A DNA stretch of 64,000 bases, from the NCBI RefSeq assembly GCF_001514115.1, contig NZ_KQ948452.1, forward strand, positions 722,460-786,459. Direction: 5' to 3'. The notes under the pieces are model-generated. The model searched no databases, was not told the origin of the DNA, and saw only the letters and a program-made list of their open reading frames with translations. Positions 45,636-53,050 of this stretch are shown piece by piece; within the stretch, counting starts at the first letter, position 1, and the number at the start of each line of letters is the position of its first letter. A program made the translations under genes and the position numbers. The stretch is from Streptomyces olivochromogenes (GTDB lineage: Bacteria; Actinomycetota; Actinomycetes; Streptomycetales; Streptomycetaceae).

Positions 45636-46433
45636 ATGGCTGTGCCGGTCGAGGCGGCGGAGGCGAAACAGTCCGCCCCGGCGGCCACGGACCCCCCGGC
45701 CCCCCGGCTCCGTTCCCCCGCCGCCCGCCGCCGCGCCGCCCGCGCCCTGCTCCCCGTCGCCGTCGCCCTGCTGCTCACCGCGGCCCACGAAGCGCGTCCC
45801 GAGCCCTACGGAGACCGCCTCACCGCCCACACACGCGTGGCGCACGGGCACGGGACACGACAGCCCCCGCTGCGCGCCACGAAGGCAGCCGTCGAGGCCT
45901 ACGACGGGACGACCGGCCACCCCCGCTGGACGTACGCGCGCGAGGGCCGCCGTCCGGTGGCCGTGCTCCCCGCGCGCGGGCACGCGATCGCGCTGTGGGA
46001 CGACGGACTGGTCACCGACACCGCGCGCGGCGACGGCAGCGCCGTGCGCTGGCACCGGGCCCTTCCCGGGGCCGCCGGGTGGCTCGCGGACCACGGGGCG
46101 AGTGGGGTGCTGCGGCCCCTGGGCACCCGCATGCTCGCCGTCATCACCCCGCGGCGCGTCGCCGCCTACCGCATCGCCGACGGCGACCTGCGCTGGACCC
46201 TGCCCGCCCGGTACGGCTGCTCCTTCGCCCCCGAACGTGCGCTGCGTCACGGTGAGGCGCTCCTGATCGCGCAGCCCTGCGCCACCGGCGACAGCTGGAC
46301 CACCGAGCTCGTCGCCGTCGACGACCTGGGCAGAATCACCCCGCACCGCACGCCGCTGGGCAACGCGTGGCGGGGCGAGCGTCACAGTGCCGAACGCGCT
46401 CACCCAGGGAAAGTGGTTGCACGGCCCCGTTAG
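45636..46433 (+). CDS. Membrane-anchored PQQ-like beta-propeller protein
   Basis: A 265-residue protein with one N-terminal hydrophobic anchor after an Arg-rich stretch (ARRRAARALLPVAVALLLTAA). Its outer domain has PQQ-like repeats, for example VEAYDGTTGHPRWTYAREG and VAAYRIADGDLRWTLPARYG. Only about three blades are present, so it is a partial propeller or a diverged form. No catalytic site is visible. A binding or assembly role is possible. It ends at 46433 inside the -10 box of the next transcript. Confidence 0.75.
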   Translation: MAVPVEAAEAKQSAPAATDPPAPRLRSPAARRRAARALLPVAVALLLTAAHEARPEPYGDRLTAHTRVAHGHGTRQPPLRATKAAVEAYDGTTGHPRWTYAREGRRPVAVLPARGHAIALWDDGLVTDTARGDGSAVRWHRALPGAAGWLADHGASGVLRPLGTRMLAVITPRRVAAYRIADGDLRWTLPARYGCSFAPERALRHGEALLIAQPCATGDSWTTELVAVDDLGRITPHRTPLGNAWRGERHSAERAHPGKVVARPR

Positions 46434-46436
46434 ACT
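46431..46436 (+). promoter_or_regulatory. -10 box of a probable leaderless transcript
   Basis: TAGACT fits the actinobacterial TANNNT -10 and lies 7 nt before the ATG at 46444. Transcription would therefore start at, or within a base or two of, the ATG. The first three bases are also the stop codon of the upstream gene. No good -35 is visible. Confidence 0.6.
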
Positions 46437-46443
46437 GGGGCCC

Positions 46444-46467
46444 ATGGCCATTCTCCTCGCGCATTAG
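46444..46467 (+). CDS. Seven-residue upstream ORF (MAILLAH) before the ABC-F gene
   Basis: ATG GCC ATT CTC CTC GCG CAT TAG encodes MAILLAH. It has no Shine-Dalgarno sequence but starts at the predicted +1, so it is probably translated from a leaderless message. It ends 58 bp before the ABC-F start. The spacer can form two exclusive stems: ACGGC (468-472) with GCCGT (486-490), or GGCGGG (470-475) with CCCGCC (495-500). This is the layout of a ribosome-mediated attenuator. Function is inference. Confidence 0.55.
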   Translation: MAILLAH

Positions 46468-46525
46468 ACGGCGGGAACGTCCTCAGCCGTCCACCCCGCC
46501 AACGACCCTGCCCTGGAGTCTGTCC

Positions 46526-48124
46526 GTGATCTCCGCCTCCGGTATCGAGCTGCGCGCCGGCGCCCGCATCCTCATCGAGTCCGCCACCTTCCGCATCACC
46601 AAGGGCGACCGCATCGGCCTGGTCGGCCGTAACGGCGCGGGCAAGACGACCCTGACGAAGGTCCTGGCCGGTGAGGGCATCCCGGCCTCCGGCACCGTCG
46701 CCCGCTCCGGCGAGGTCGGCTATCTGCCCCAGGACCCCCGCACCGGTGACCTCGACGTCCTCGCCACCGACCGCATCCTCTCCGCGCGCGGCCTGGACAC
46801 CCTGATCCGCAAGATGCGGGAGAACGAACAGCGCATCGCCAACGGCTCGGGCGCCACCCGCGAGAAGGCCATGCGGCAGTACGAGCGCCAGGAGACCGAG
46901 TTCCTCACCAAGGGCGGGTACTCCGCCGAGGCCGAGGCCGCCACCATCGCCGCCGCGCTCAACCTGCCCGACCGCGTGCTCGGCCAGCCCCTGCACACGC
47001 TCTCCGGCGGTCAGCGCCGCCGTGTCGAGCTGGCCCGCATCCTGTTCTCGGACGCCGACACGCTCCTGCTCGACGAGCCGACCAACCACCTCGACGCCGA
47101 CTCGATCGTCTGGCTGCGCGACTACCTGAAGACCTACCGCGGCGGCTTCATCGTGATCTCCCACGACGTCGACCTCGTCGAGACGGTCGTCAACAAGGTC
47201 TTCTACCTGGACGCCAACCGCGCCCAGATCGATGTCTACAACATGGGCTGGAAGCTCTACCAGCAGCAGCGCGAGGCCGACGAGAAGCGCCGCAAGCGCG
47301 AGCGGCAGAACGCCGAGAAGAAGGCCGCCGCGCTGAACTCGCAGGCGGACAAGATGCGCGCCAAGGCCACCAAGACGGTGGCCGCGCAGAACATGGCCAA
47401 GCGCGCCGACAAGCTGCTGGCCGGCCTCGAGGCGGTCCGCGTCTCCGACAAGGTCGCCAAGCTGCGCTTCCCGGAGCCCGCGCCCTGCGGCAAGACCCCG
47501 CTGATGGCCGAGGGCCTGTCGAAGTCGTACGGCTCGCTGGAGATCTTCACCGACGTCGACCTGGCCATCGACAAGGGCTCGCGCGTGGTCATCCTGGGCC
47601 TCAACGGCGCCGGCAAGACGACCCTGCTGAAGCTGCTCGGCGGCGCCGAGCAGCCCGACACCGGCGAGGTCATAGAGGGCCACGGCCTCAAGCTCGGGTA
47701 CTACGCGCAGGAGCACGAGACCCTCGACCCCGAGCGCACGGTCCTGGAGAACATGCGCTCCGCCGCCCCCGACCTGGATCTGGTCGAGGTCCGCAAGACG
47801 CTCGGCTCGTTCCTGTTCTCCGGCGACGACGTCGACAAGCCGGCCGGTGTTCTCTCCGGCGGCGAGAAGACCCGGCTCGCGCTCGCGACCCTCGTGGTCT
47901 CCTCGGCGAACGTCCTCCTCCTCGACGAGCCGACGAACAACCTGGACCCGGCCAGCCGCGAGGAGATCCTCGGCGCGCTGCGCACCTACAAGGGCGCCGT
48001 CGTCCTCGTCACCCACGACGAGGGCGCCGTCGAGGCGCTCCAGCCCGAGCGGATCATTCTGCTGCCGGACGGCGTCGAGGACCTGTGGGGCTCCGACTAC
48101 GCGGACCTCGTCGCCCTCGCCTGA
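46526..48124 (+). CDS. ABC-F family ribosome-associated ATPase
   Basis: A 532-residue soluble twin-ATPase. Domain 1 has Walker A GRNGAGKT (about 35-42), signature LSGGQRRR and Walker B TLLLDEPTNHLD. Domain 2 has GLNGAGKT, LSGGEKTR and VLLLDEPTNNLD. The charged interdomain linker (about 245-310) is Lys/Arg/Glu-rich and likely forms the P-site tRNA interaction motif. No membrane partner is present. ABC-F proteins act on the ribosome in elongation or antibiotic protection. GGAG lies 7 nt before the GTG. A leader peptide precedes it. Confidence 0.93.
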   Translation: MISASGIELRAGARILIESATFRITKGDRIGLVGRNGAGKTTLTKVLAGEGIPASGTVARSGEVGYLPQDPRTGDLDVLATDRILSARGLDTLIRKMRENEQRIANGSGATREKAMRQYERQETEFLTKGGYSAEAEAATIAAALNLPDRVLGQPLHTLSGGQRRRVELARILFSDADTLLLDEPTNHLDADSIVWLRDYLKTYRGGFIVISHDVDLVETVVNKVFYLDANRAQIDVYNMGWKLYQQQREADEKRRKRERQNAEKKAAALNSQADKMRAKATKTVAAQNMAKRADKLLAGLEAVRVSDKVAKLRFPEPAPCGKTPLMAEGLSKSYGSLEIFTDVDLAIDKGSRVVILGLNGAGKTTLLKLLGGAEQPDTGEVIEGHGLKLGYYAQEHETLDPERTVLENMRSAAPDLDLVEVRKTLGSFLFSGDDVDKPAGVLSGGEKTRLALATLVVSSANVLLLDEPTNNLDPASREEILGALRTYKGAVVLVTHDEGAVEALQPERIILLPDGVEDLWGSDYADLVALA

Positions 48125-48160
48125 GCCCTCGCCCGAGTCCTCGCCCGAGCCCTCGTACGG
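48113..48160. repeat. Four 12-bp tandem units across the ABC-F stop codon
   Basis: GCCCTCGCCTGA (48113-48124, containing the TGA stop) is followed by GCCCTCGCCCGA, GTCCTCGCCCGA and GCCCTCGTACGG, in exact 12-bp register to 48160. Confidence 0.88.
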
Positions 48161-48198
48161 CCTCCCGGACCGCCCCGGGGCTGCCGTCAGCACGACGT

Positions 48199-48266
48199 GA
48201 TCGAATGACTGATCCACTGCGTATGGATCATTCGGCCGATCCGTGATCCATCATCTGTGTGAGATC
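48199..48266. promoter_or_regulatory. Cluster of six GATC sites upstream of gbn
   Basis: GATC occurs at 48199, 48211, 48226, 48238, 48245 and 48263, six sites in 68 bp. A seventh is at 48493 and an eighth (48807) is in the gbn terminator. Gbn is known to bind GATC, so this is a likely autoregulatory array. The TACATT at 48283 could be a -10 just downstream. Confidence 0.75.
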
Positions 48267-48301
48267 TCCTCGTACCGAGGTGTGTCCTACATTCATTTCG
48301 C

Positions 48302-48332
48302 GGCCGAGTCCTTTGTTCCCAAGGGCTCGGCC
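48302..48332 (+). terminator. Strong hairpin between ABC-F gene and gbn
   Basis: GGCCGAG and CCTT (from 48302) pair with AAGG and CTCGGCC (to 48332), a stem of about 11 bp with one mismatch. It lies downstream of the GATC cluster and the possible gbn promoter. It may be the ABC-F terminator or a structure in the gbn 5' leader. The remaining 200 bp to gbn shows nothing else clear. Confidence 0.6.
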
Positions 48333-48535
48333 GTCTTGCGCCGCTGACCTGGCACTTCACGGAAGAACCCGTTCGGTCGTACGGACAGAGCAGTGCGGAC
48401 CCTGTGATTCCACTTGTGAGGACGGGCTCCTGTCGTCAAAACCGTGTCTTACGGACCTTGCCGAATGGGTGGCCATGAAGCCCTCGAGGGGTGATCATGA
48501 GAAGTCCAGAGCGCACTTCCCATGAGGAGGCACGG

Positions 48536-48757
48536 GTGGCCGAGACTCTGAAGAAGGGCAGCCGGGTAACCGGCGCCGCGCGCGACAAGCTCGCGGCAGA
48601 CCTGAAGAAGAAGTACGACTCCGGTGCGAGCATTCGAGCGCTGGCCGAAGAAACCGGCCGTTCGTATGGCTTCGTGCACCGGATGCTCAGCGAATCGGGC
48701 GTCACGCTGCGAGGGCGTGGCGGAGCGACGCGGGGCAAGAAGGCCGCCTCGGCCTGA
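48536..48757 (+). CDS. gbn: GATC-binding nucleoid-associated protein Gbn
   Basis: A 73-residue basic DNA-binding protein. The first half is Lys/Arg-rich (ETLKKGSRVTGAARDKLAADLKKKY). The second half is an HTH (SIRALAEETGRSYGFVHRMLSESG, about 32-55) with a basic tail (GRGGATRGKKAA). This matches the small actinobacterial protein known in S. coelicolor as Gbn (SCO1839), which binds GATC and affects chromosome compaction and development. The GTG at 48536 has GAGGAGG 5 nt upstream. An in-frame GTG at 48491 would add 15 residues but is less likely. Confidence 0.92.
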   Translation: MAETLKKGSRVTGAARDKLAADLKKKYDSGASIRALAEETGRSYGFVHRMLSESGVTLRGRGGATRGKKAASA

Positions 48758-48788
48758 GGCCGGGCGTCCCCATCGGCTTCGGTGGTGG

Positions 48789-48820
48789 CCACCCGGTCGG
48801 TCGGGTGATCGACCGGGTGG
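48789..48820 (+). terminator. Terminator of gbn
   Basis: CCACCCGGTCG (48789-48799) and CGACCGGGTGG (48810-48820) form a perfect 11-bp stem with a 10-nt loop, followed by TTACTGTG. It begins 31 bp after the gbn stop. Confidence 0.85.
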
Positions 48821-48903
48821 TTACTGTGCAGTCACTTAGGTGTGTTCCTTGTGTCCTTCACGAGGTACGCGTCTGATCCGACCGCACCCATCGGAGGCAG
48901 CCC

Positions 48904-49707
48904 ATGGCTTCGCTCGACAACGATCTTGACCCCGTACTCGACAAGGACGGCGTACGGCTCACCGTCGACGACGCGATCGCCACGGTGACGCTGACCAATC
49001 CGGCCAAGCGCAACGCCCAAAGTCCTGCTCTGTGGCGGGCGTTGACGGAGGCCGGGCGGTCGCTGCCGGGCACTGTCCGTGTGGTCGTGCTGCGTGCCGA
49101 GGGGCAGTCGTTCTCGGCCGGGCTCGACCGGCAGGCGTTCACGCCCGAGGGGTTCGACGGCGAGCCGTCGTTCATCGACCTCGCGCGCGGCGCCGACGCC
49201 GAGCTCGACGCGACCATCGCCGAGTACCAGGAGGCGTTCACCTGGTGGCGGCGCAGCGACGTCGTGTCCATCGCCGCCGTGCAGGGGCACGCCATCGGTG
49301 CGGGTTTCCAGCTGGCGCTCGCCTGTGACCTGCGCGTCGTCGCGGACGACGTGCAGTTCGCCATGCGCGAGACCAGCCTCGGGCTCGTTCCCGACCTGAC
49401 GGGAACGCATCCGCTGGTGAGCCTGGTCGGATACGCCCGTGCGCTGGAGATCTGCGCCACGGGTCGCTTCGTGTCGGCCGAGGAGGCCGAGCGCACGGGG
49501 CTCGCCAATCTCGCGGTGCCTGTCGACCAGCTCGAGAACGCCGTGCGGGACCTCGCCGGTGCGGTGTTGGCCGCGCCTCGGGACGCGGTCGTCGAGACCA
49601 AGGCGTTGCTGCGGGGGGCGCAGGAGCGGACGTACGAGGAGCAGCGGGTCGCCGAGCGCGCGGCTCAGGCCCGGCGGCTGCGGGACCTTGCCGGCTTGGG
49701 AGAGTGA
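48904..49707 (+). CDS. Enoyl-CoA hydratase/isomerase family protein
   Basis: A 267-residue crotonase-fold protein. The CoA oxyanion-hole segments are FSAGLDRQAF and VQGHAIGAGFQLALACDLRV, followed by ETSLGLVPDLTGTHPLVSLVGYARALEIC. Asp (VPDLTG) occupies the position that is Glu in classical hydratases, suggesting isomerase or another crotonase reaction. GGAGG lies 8 nt before the ATG. It stands alone, so the pathway is unknown. Confidence 0.88.
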   Translation: MASLDNDLDPVLDKDGVRLTVDDAIATVTLTNPAKRNAQSPALWRALTEAGRSLPGTVRVVVLRAEGQSFSAGLDRQAFTPEGFDGEPSFIDLARGADAELDATIAEYQEAFTWWRRSDVVSIAAVQGHAIGAGFQLALACDLRVVADDVQFAMRETSLGLVPDLTGTHPLVSLVGYARALEICATGRFVSAEEAERTGLANLAVPVDQLENAVRDLAGAVLAAPRDAVVETKALLRGAQERTYEEQRVAERAAQARRLRDLAGLGE

Positions 49708-49718
49708 GGCCGTCTTTC

Positions 49719-49772
49719 GGCTGCGGGGCGGTGGGGGCTGGTCGCGCGGTTCCCGCGCCCCTGGGGCGCGCT
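49719..49772 (+). repeat. Dispersed repeat, type A
   Basis: GGGGGCTGGTCGCGCGGTTC, continuing CCGCGCCCCTGGGGCGCG, fills the 65-bp gap between the enoyl-CoA hydratase and the convergent gene. The final CGCCCCTGGGGCG palindrome could terminate both. Confidence 0.8.
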
Positions 49773-50501
49773 CTACTCGACGGCCGTCACCAGTGCCGCC
49801 ACTGACGGGGCGTCCGGCAGGGCGTCCGCGACCGCTGCTCTGACGGCTCTTGCCACGTCCACCGTTCGCTCCGTTGCCGCGACCGCCAGTTCGACCCGGA
49901 CGTGGCGGCGGGCGAGGGCGGGATCCTTGCCGGGGACGTTCTCGATGTGCACCGGACGGCCCAGGACGTCCGTCAGGTGGATCACCCCCGGCACGGACAG
50001 GGCGGCGGTGGCCGCCCGGGCCTCGTCGGGGGTCGTCGGTACGGCGGCCGGAGGCGGGGCGGCGTGGCGTACGGCGGTCGGCGGCGCGGAGACGTCCCCC
50101 AGCTCCGTCACCAACAGGTCGACCTCCGTGACCGTCAGGCCGAGGGGTTCGGCCGCCTCGGCCAGGCTCACGCGCAGGCGGCCCGCGGTCGCGGGAAGCG
50201 GCTCGACGCCGGGGGCCGTCGGATCCACCCCGGCCGTGAACTCCGCGACGATACGCAGGGGGCCGGGCGGCAGCGCGCTGGGCGGCGGCGGTACGACGGG
50301 CTCGTGGACCAGGTCCGGGTCCGCGAGGGCGATCCGGAGCGTGCCGAGGCGGACGCCGGGCACGTCGGCCGCCGCGCGCCGCAGGAACGCGGCGGCCGCC
50401 TCCTCGGCGATCCAGGCGCCGTCGCGCGGATGCCCGAGCGGGAGCAGGCGCCCGAGCCCGAGCTGCCGCCGTACCGCCTGCGTCCATCGATCCGCGGTCA
50501 T
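49773..50501 (-). CDS. Conserved actinobacterial protein next to the Asp23 cluster
   Basis: A 242-residue protein with no signal peptide or membrane segment. The N-terminal half is alpha/beta (MTADRWTQAVRRQLGLGRLLPLG...). A Pro/Ala-rich linker (about 130-155) follows, and the C-terminal part (VRVELAVAATERTVDVARAVRAAVADALPDAPSVAALVTAVE) closely resembles the Asp23/Gls24 strand-helix motif. It is divergent from the Asp23 operon with an 86-bp gap. It is conserved beside such clusters as I recall, sometimes under the odd name 'nucleopolyhedrovirus P10 family'. Function unknown. Confidence 0.78.
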   Translation of the reverse strand: MTADRWTQAVRRQLGLGRLLPLGHPRDGAWIAEEAAAAFLRRAAADVPGVRLGTLRIALADPDLVHEPVVPPPPSALPPGPLRIVAEFTAGVDPTAPGVEPLPATAGRLRVSLAEAAEPLGLTVTEVDLLVTELGDVSAPPTAVRHAAPPPAAVPTTPDEARAATAALSVPGVIHLTDVLGRPVHIENVPGKDPALARRHVRVELAVAATERTVDVARAVRAAVADALPDAPSVAALVTAVE

Positions 50502-50587
50502 TGCTCCAGCCTGCCGCATCCCTGGCGCGCGAGCCCGCAAGCGCACCTACTGTGGGCAAGGAGGACGACCGAAAGGGACGTACGGCG

Positions 50588-51076
50588 ATGACCGACATGA
50601 CGGAGCAGAACCGGACGGACAGCCCCGGGAGCGAGAGGGAAGCCCCCCAGAGCCGCAAGCCCGGGGTCACCAAGCGCGGCGGCGGTGATCCCGCGACCCG
50701 GGGCCGGACCACGATCGCCGACGGTGTGGTGGAGAAGATCGCCGGGCTCGCCGCCCGGGACGTGCTCGGTGTCCATGCGATGGGCAGTGGGCTGAGCCGG
50801 ACCTTCGGGGCCGTGCGCGACCGAGTGCCAGGGGGGTCGAAATCCGTCTCGCGTGGTGTCAAGGCCGAGGTCGGGGAGCTCCAGACCGCGCTCGACCTGG
50901 AGATCGTCGTCGAGTACGGCGTGTCGATCGCGGACGTCGCGCACGCCGTGCGCGAGAACGTCATCGCGGCCGTGGAGCGCATGACGGGACTCGAGGTGGT
51001 CGAGGTCAACATCGCGGTGAGTGATGTGAAGCTTCCCGAGGAAGAAGACGAGGAGCCGGAGGCGCGGCTCCAGTGA
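50588..51076 (+). CDS. Asp23/Gls24 family envelope stress protein
   Basis: A 162-residue protein. A polar N-terminal extension (1-40) is followed by the Asp23 domain: TTIADGVVEKIAGLAARDVLGVHAM, DLEIVVEYGVSIADVAHAVRENVIAAVERMTGLEVVEVNIAVSDV. The C-terminus is acidic. Asp23 proteins form a layer under the membrane, tethered by AmaP. First gene of a five-gene cluster; AAGGGA lies about 9 nt before the ATG. Confidence 0.92.
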   Translation: MTDMTEQNRTDSPGSEREAPQSRKPGVTKRGGGDPATRGRTTIADGVVEKIAGLAARDVLGVHAMGSGLSRTFGAVRDRVPGGSKSVSRGVKAEVGELQTALDLEIVVEYGVSIADVAHAVRENVIAAVERMTGLEVVEVNIAVSDVKLPEEEDEEPEARLQ

Positions 51077-51136
51077 CCGGGCCGGCCGCGCAACGGCCCA
51101 CGACACCGTGGTCGTCGAACCGTTGAGGAGCGCACC

Positions 51137-51322
51137 ATGAGCTTGGCCGTGATCGGCATGATCGCCGGAATGGCGCTGGGCTTCGCCGGGTATTTCGGGG
51201 GCTTCGGGGCCTTTCTGCTCGTGGCCGCCCTGGGTGCCGTCGGGTTCGTCGTCGGACGGTTCCTCGAAGGGGACCTGGATCTCGGTGACTTCTTCCGTCC
51301 CCGCGACGACCGGCGGCGGTGA
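51137..51322 (+). CDS. Small membrane protein, DUF2273-like
   Basis: A 61-residue protein with two short hydrophobic segments rich in Gly/Ala/Phe (about 3-24 and 25-42) and a charged C-terminal tail (EGDLDLGDFFRPRDDRRR). This is the DUF2273-type partner seen in Asp23/AmaP operons. GAGGAG lies 7 nt upstream of the ATG. The stop overlaps the next start (GTGA). It may help anchor the Asp23 layer. Confidence 0.85.
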   Translation: MSLAVIGMIAGMALGFAGYFGGFGAFLLVAALGAVGFVVGRFLEGDLDLGDFFRPRDDRRR

Positions 51323-51735
51323 CGCCCGTGACCGGCCCGCTCGGCGACACCCGACGGCCTCTGACGGTCGTCGAGGCGGCCGAGCGCGGCGCGACCCGGA
51401 TCGCCGACCGGGTCGTGGCGAAGATCGCCGCGCAGGCCGCCCGCGAGGCCCTGGACCCGCTGCCCCCGGACGCCGTACCCCCGCACGCGACGGTCGTCGT
51501 GCTTCCCCAAGCTCTCGGCTCCGCTCGAGCGGGGGAGACCCCGAGCGCCCGCGTCCGCGTCCATCTCGAACTCGGCTACCCCTGCGACATCGGTGCCCGC
51601 TGCAACGCGGTGCGTCGTCATGTCGCCGAGCGGGTACACGCGTTGACGGGGATGGAAGTCCCGGAGGTGACGGTCCACATCGAGCGGCTGCACCTGGTAC
51701 CGGCGACCGCCGCGGCACAGGGGAGGACGCGATGA
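51319..51735 (+). CDS. Second Asp23/Gls24 protein, with an inserted repeat
   Basis: A 138-residue Asp23-domain protein: RGATRIADRVVAKIAAQAAREAL at the start, then VRVHLELGYPCDIGARCNAVRRHVAERVHALTGMEVPEVTVHIERL. Between the strands, residues about 62-75 (LPQALGSARAGETPS) are encoded by a dispersed Streptomyces palindromic repeat (51503-51542). That lengthens a loop which is otherwise a short turn in this family. Start and stop overlap the neighbouring genes. Confidence 0.88.
   Translation: MTPVTGPLGDTRRPLTVVEAAERGATRIADRVVAKIAAQAAREALDPLPPDAVPPHATVVVLPQALGSARAGETPSARVRVHLELGYPCDIGARCNAVRRHVAERVHALTGMEVPEVTVHIERLHLVPATAAAQGRTR
51503..51542. repeat. Type C dispersed repeat inside the second Asp23 gene
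   Basis: TTCCCCAAGCTCTCGGCTCC, then GCTCGAGCGGGGGAGACCCC. It is palindromic around CCGCTCGAGCGG. I recognise it as a common Streptomyces intergenic element; here it is read in frame. Confidence 0.7.
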
Positions 51736-52427
51736 GCGAGCCCCAGGGCTCCGAGAACACCACCCGACGCATGCCCGTCCTGGAGAAGACCGACGCGGGC
51801 CCACCCGCCGAGGACGAACTCGGCCAGTCCGCCTCCGCGGCTGACTACGACCCGCCGCCCGCCGTCGACGACGACGCGAACGGCGGGCAGGGTCGGTTCT
51901 GGTCGGCGCGCCGCGTCCCCGCGGGGATCGTCGCGCTGCTGGTCCTCGCGGGTGCGGGCGTCCTGTTGTACGACGTCGCGGCCGTACGTGCCCACCGGCC
52001 CGCCTCGCACTGGCGCAGGTTCCTCGCCCGGCAGCTCGCCGAGCGGCCCCTCGACGACACCTGGGTGCTCGTCGGCGCCGGCCTCGCCGCCGCCCTCGGA
52101 CTGTGGCTGATCGTCCTCGCGGTGACGCCGGGGCTGCGCGACGTCCTGCCGATGCGGCGCACCCATCGCGACGTACGGGCCGGGCTGCACCGGGGCGCCG
52201 CCGCGACGGCGCTGCGCGACCGGGCCATGGAGGTCTCCGGGGTGCGGTCGGTCCGGGTACGGATGGGGCGCAGGAAGGTCGACGTGCGGGCGGTCTCGCA
52301 CTTCCGCGCACTCGACGACGTACGGGCGGACCTGGACGCCACGCTCGCCGACGGCATCCGGGGACTCGGGCTCGTCCGGTCGCCCGCCCTGTCGGTGCAT
52401 GTCGCGCGTCCGGGCCGGAAGGGGTGA
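51732..52427 (+). CDS. DUF6286-type membrane protein of the Asp23 cluster
   Basis: A 231-residue protein. An acidic cytoplasmic N-terminus (about 1-55) is followed by two membrane helices (about 63-82 and 113-135: VPAGIVALLVLAGAGVLLYDVAA and WVLVGAGLAAALGLWLIVLAV) and a C-terminal Asp23-like soluble domain (RDRAMEVSGVRSVRVRMGRRKVDVRAVSH). It likely tethers the Asp23 proteins to the membrane. The ATG overlaps the previous stop (ATGA). Confidence 0.85.
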   Translation: MSEPQGSENTTRRMPVLEKTDAGPPAEDELGQSASAADYDPPPAVDDDANGGQGRFWSARRVPAGIVALLVLAGAGVLLYDVAAVRAHRPASHWRRFLARQLAERPLDDTWVLVGAGLAAALGLWLIVLAVTPGLRDVLPMRRTHRDVRAGLHRGAAATALRDRAMEVSGVRSVRVRMGRRKVDVRAVSHFRALDDVRADLDATLADGIRGLGLVRSPALSVHVARPGRKG

Positions 52428-52432
52428 GGGCG

Positions 52433-53011
52433 GTGCTCAGGATCGTCAACCGTGTCCTGCTGGGAATCGTCGGGCTCGCGCTGCTGGTCCTCGGCGGCTC
52501 CGTGCTCGCCGTCGGACTGGGTGTGCGGCCGCCCTCCTGGTGGATCCACGACGGGCGTCACGACGTGCTGCTGAGCGCCGCCGAACGGACCCGGTGGCGG
52601 GACCAGGGCTGGTGGTGGCCGACCGTCATCGCCGTTCTCGCGGTCGTCGTCCTGCTCAGCCTGTGGTGGCTGTCGGCCGTACTGCGGCGCCGCCGGCTCG
52701 CGGAGGTGCTCGTCGACACCGGCGACGGTGAAGGGGCGCTGCTGCGCGGGCGGGCCCTGGAGGGCGTACTGGCCGCCGAGGCGGGACGGTTGGACGGTGT
52801 CGAACGGGCCGAGGTCCAGCTGACCGGGCGGCGCGGCGCTCCCGGGACCCGGGTCCAGCTCCTGCTGGAACCGCATGTCGATCCCGGGCAGGCGCTGCAC
52901 CTGCTGACGACGGAGGCCCTGGCGCACGCCCGGGACTCCGCGGGCCTCGCCGCGCTCCCCGCGGAGGTACGCCTCCGTGGGGTCAAGCACCGGGCCGAAA
53001 GAGTGAGTTAG
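52433..53011 (+). CDS. AmaP-like alkaline shock response membrane anchor
   Basis: A 192-residue protein with two helices (about 4-28 and 57-80: RVLLGIVGLALLVLGGSVLAVGLG and WWPTVIAVLAVVVLLSLWWLSAV) and a soluble C-terminal Asp23-interacting domain. The layout is that of AmaP, the Asp23 anchor. AAGGGG lies 8 nt before the GTG at 52433; a GTG at 52424 overlapping the previous stop is an alternative. Last gene of the cluster; it converges with the SDR gene across a shared hairpin. Confidence 0.85.
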   Translation: MLRIVNRVLLGIVGLALLVLGGSVLAVGLGVRPPSWWIHDGRHDVLLSAAERTRWRDQGWWWPTVIAVLAVVVLLSLWWLSAVLRRRRLAEVLVDTGDGEGALLRGRALEGVLAAEAGRLDGVERAEVQLTGRRGAPGTRVQLLLEPHVDPGQALHLLTTEALAHARDSAGLAALPAEVRLRGVKHRAERVS

Positions 53012-53027
53012 TCCCCTGGGCGGCGCC

Positions 53028-53050
53028 GGAGCGGGCTCAGAACCCGCTCC
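53028..53050. terminator. Bidirectional hairpin overlapping the SDR stop codon
   Basis: GGAGCGGG (53028-53035) and CCCGCTCC (53043-53050) form a perfect 8-bp stem. It lies 17 bp after the AmaP-like stop and covers the minus-strand SDR stop codon (53037-53039), so it can end both transcripts. Confidence 0.75.

Noticed and set aside
48491..48535. Possible 15-residue N-terminal extension of Gbn from the GTG at 48491
   Set aside because: The GTG at 48536 has an excellent GAGGAGG at 5 nt and gives the known length of the protein; the extension lacks a well-placed RBS.
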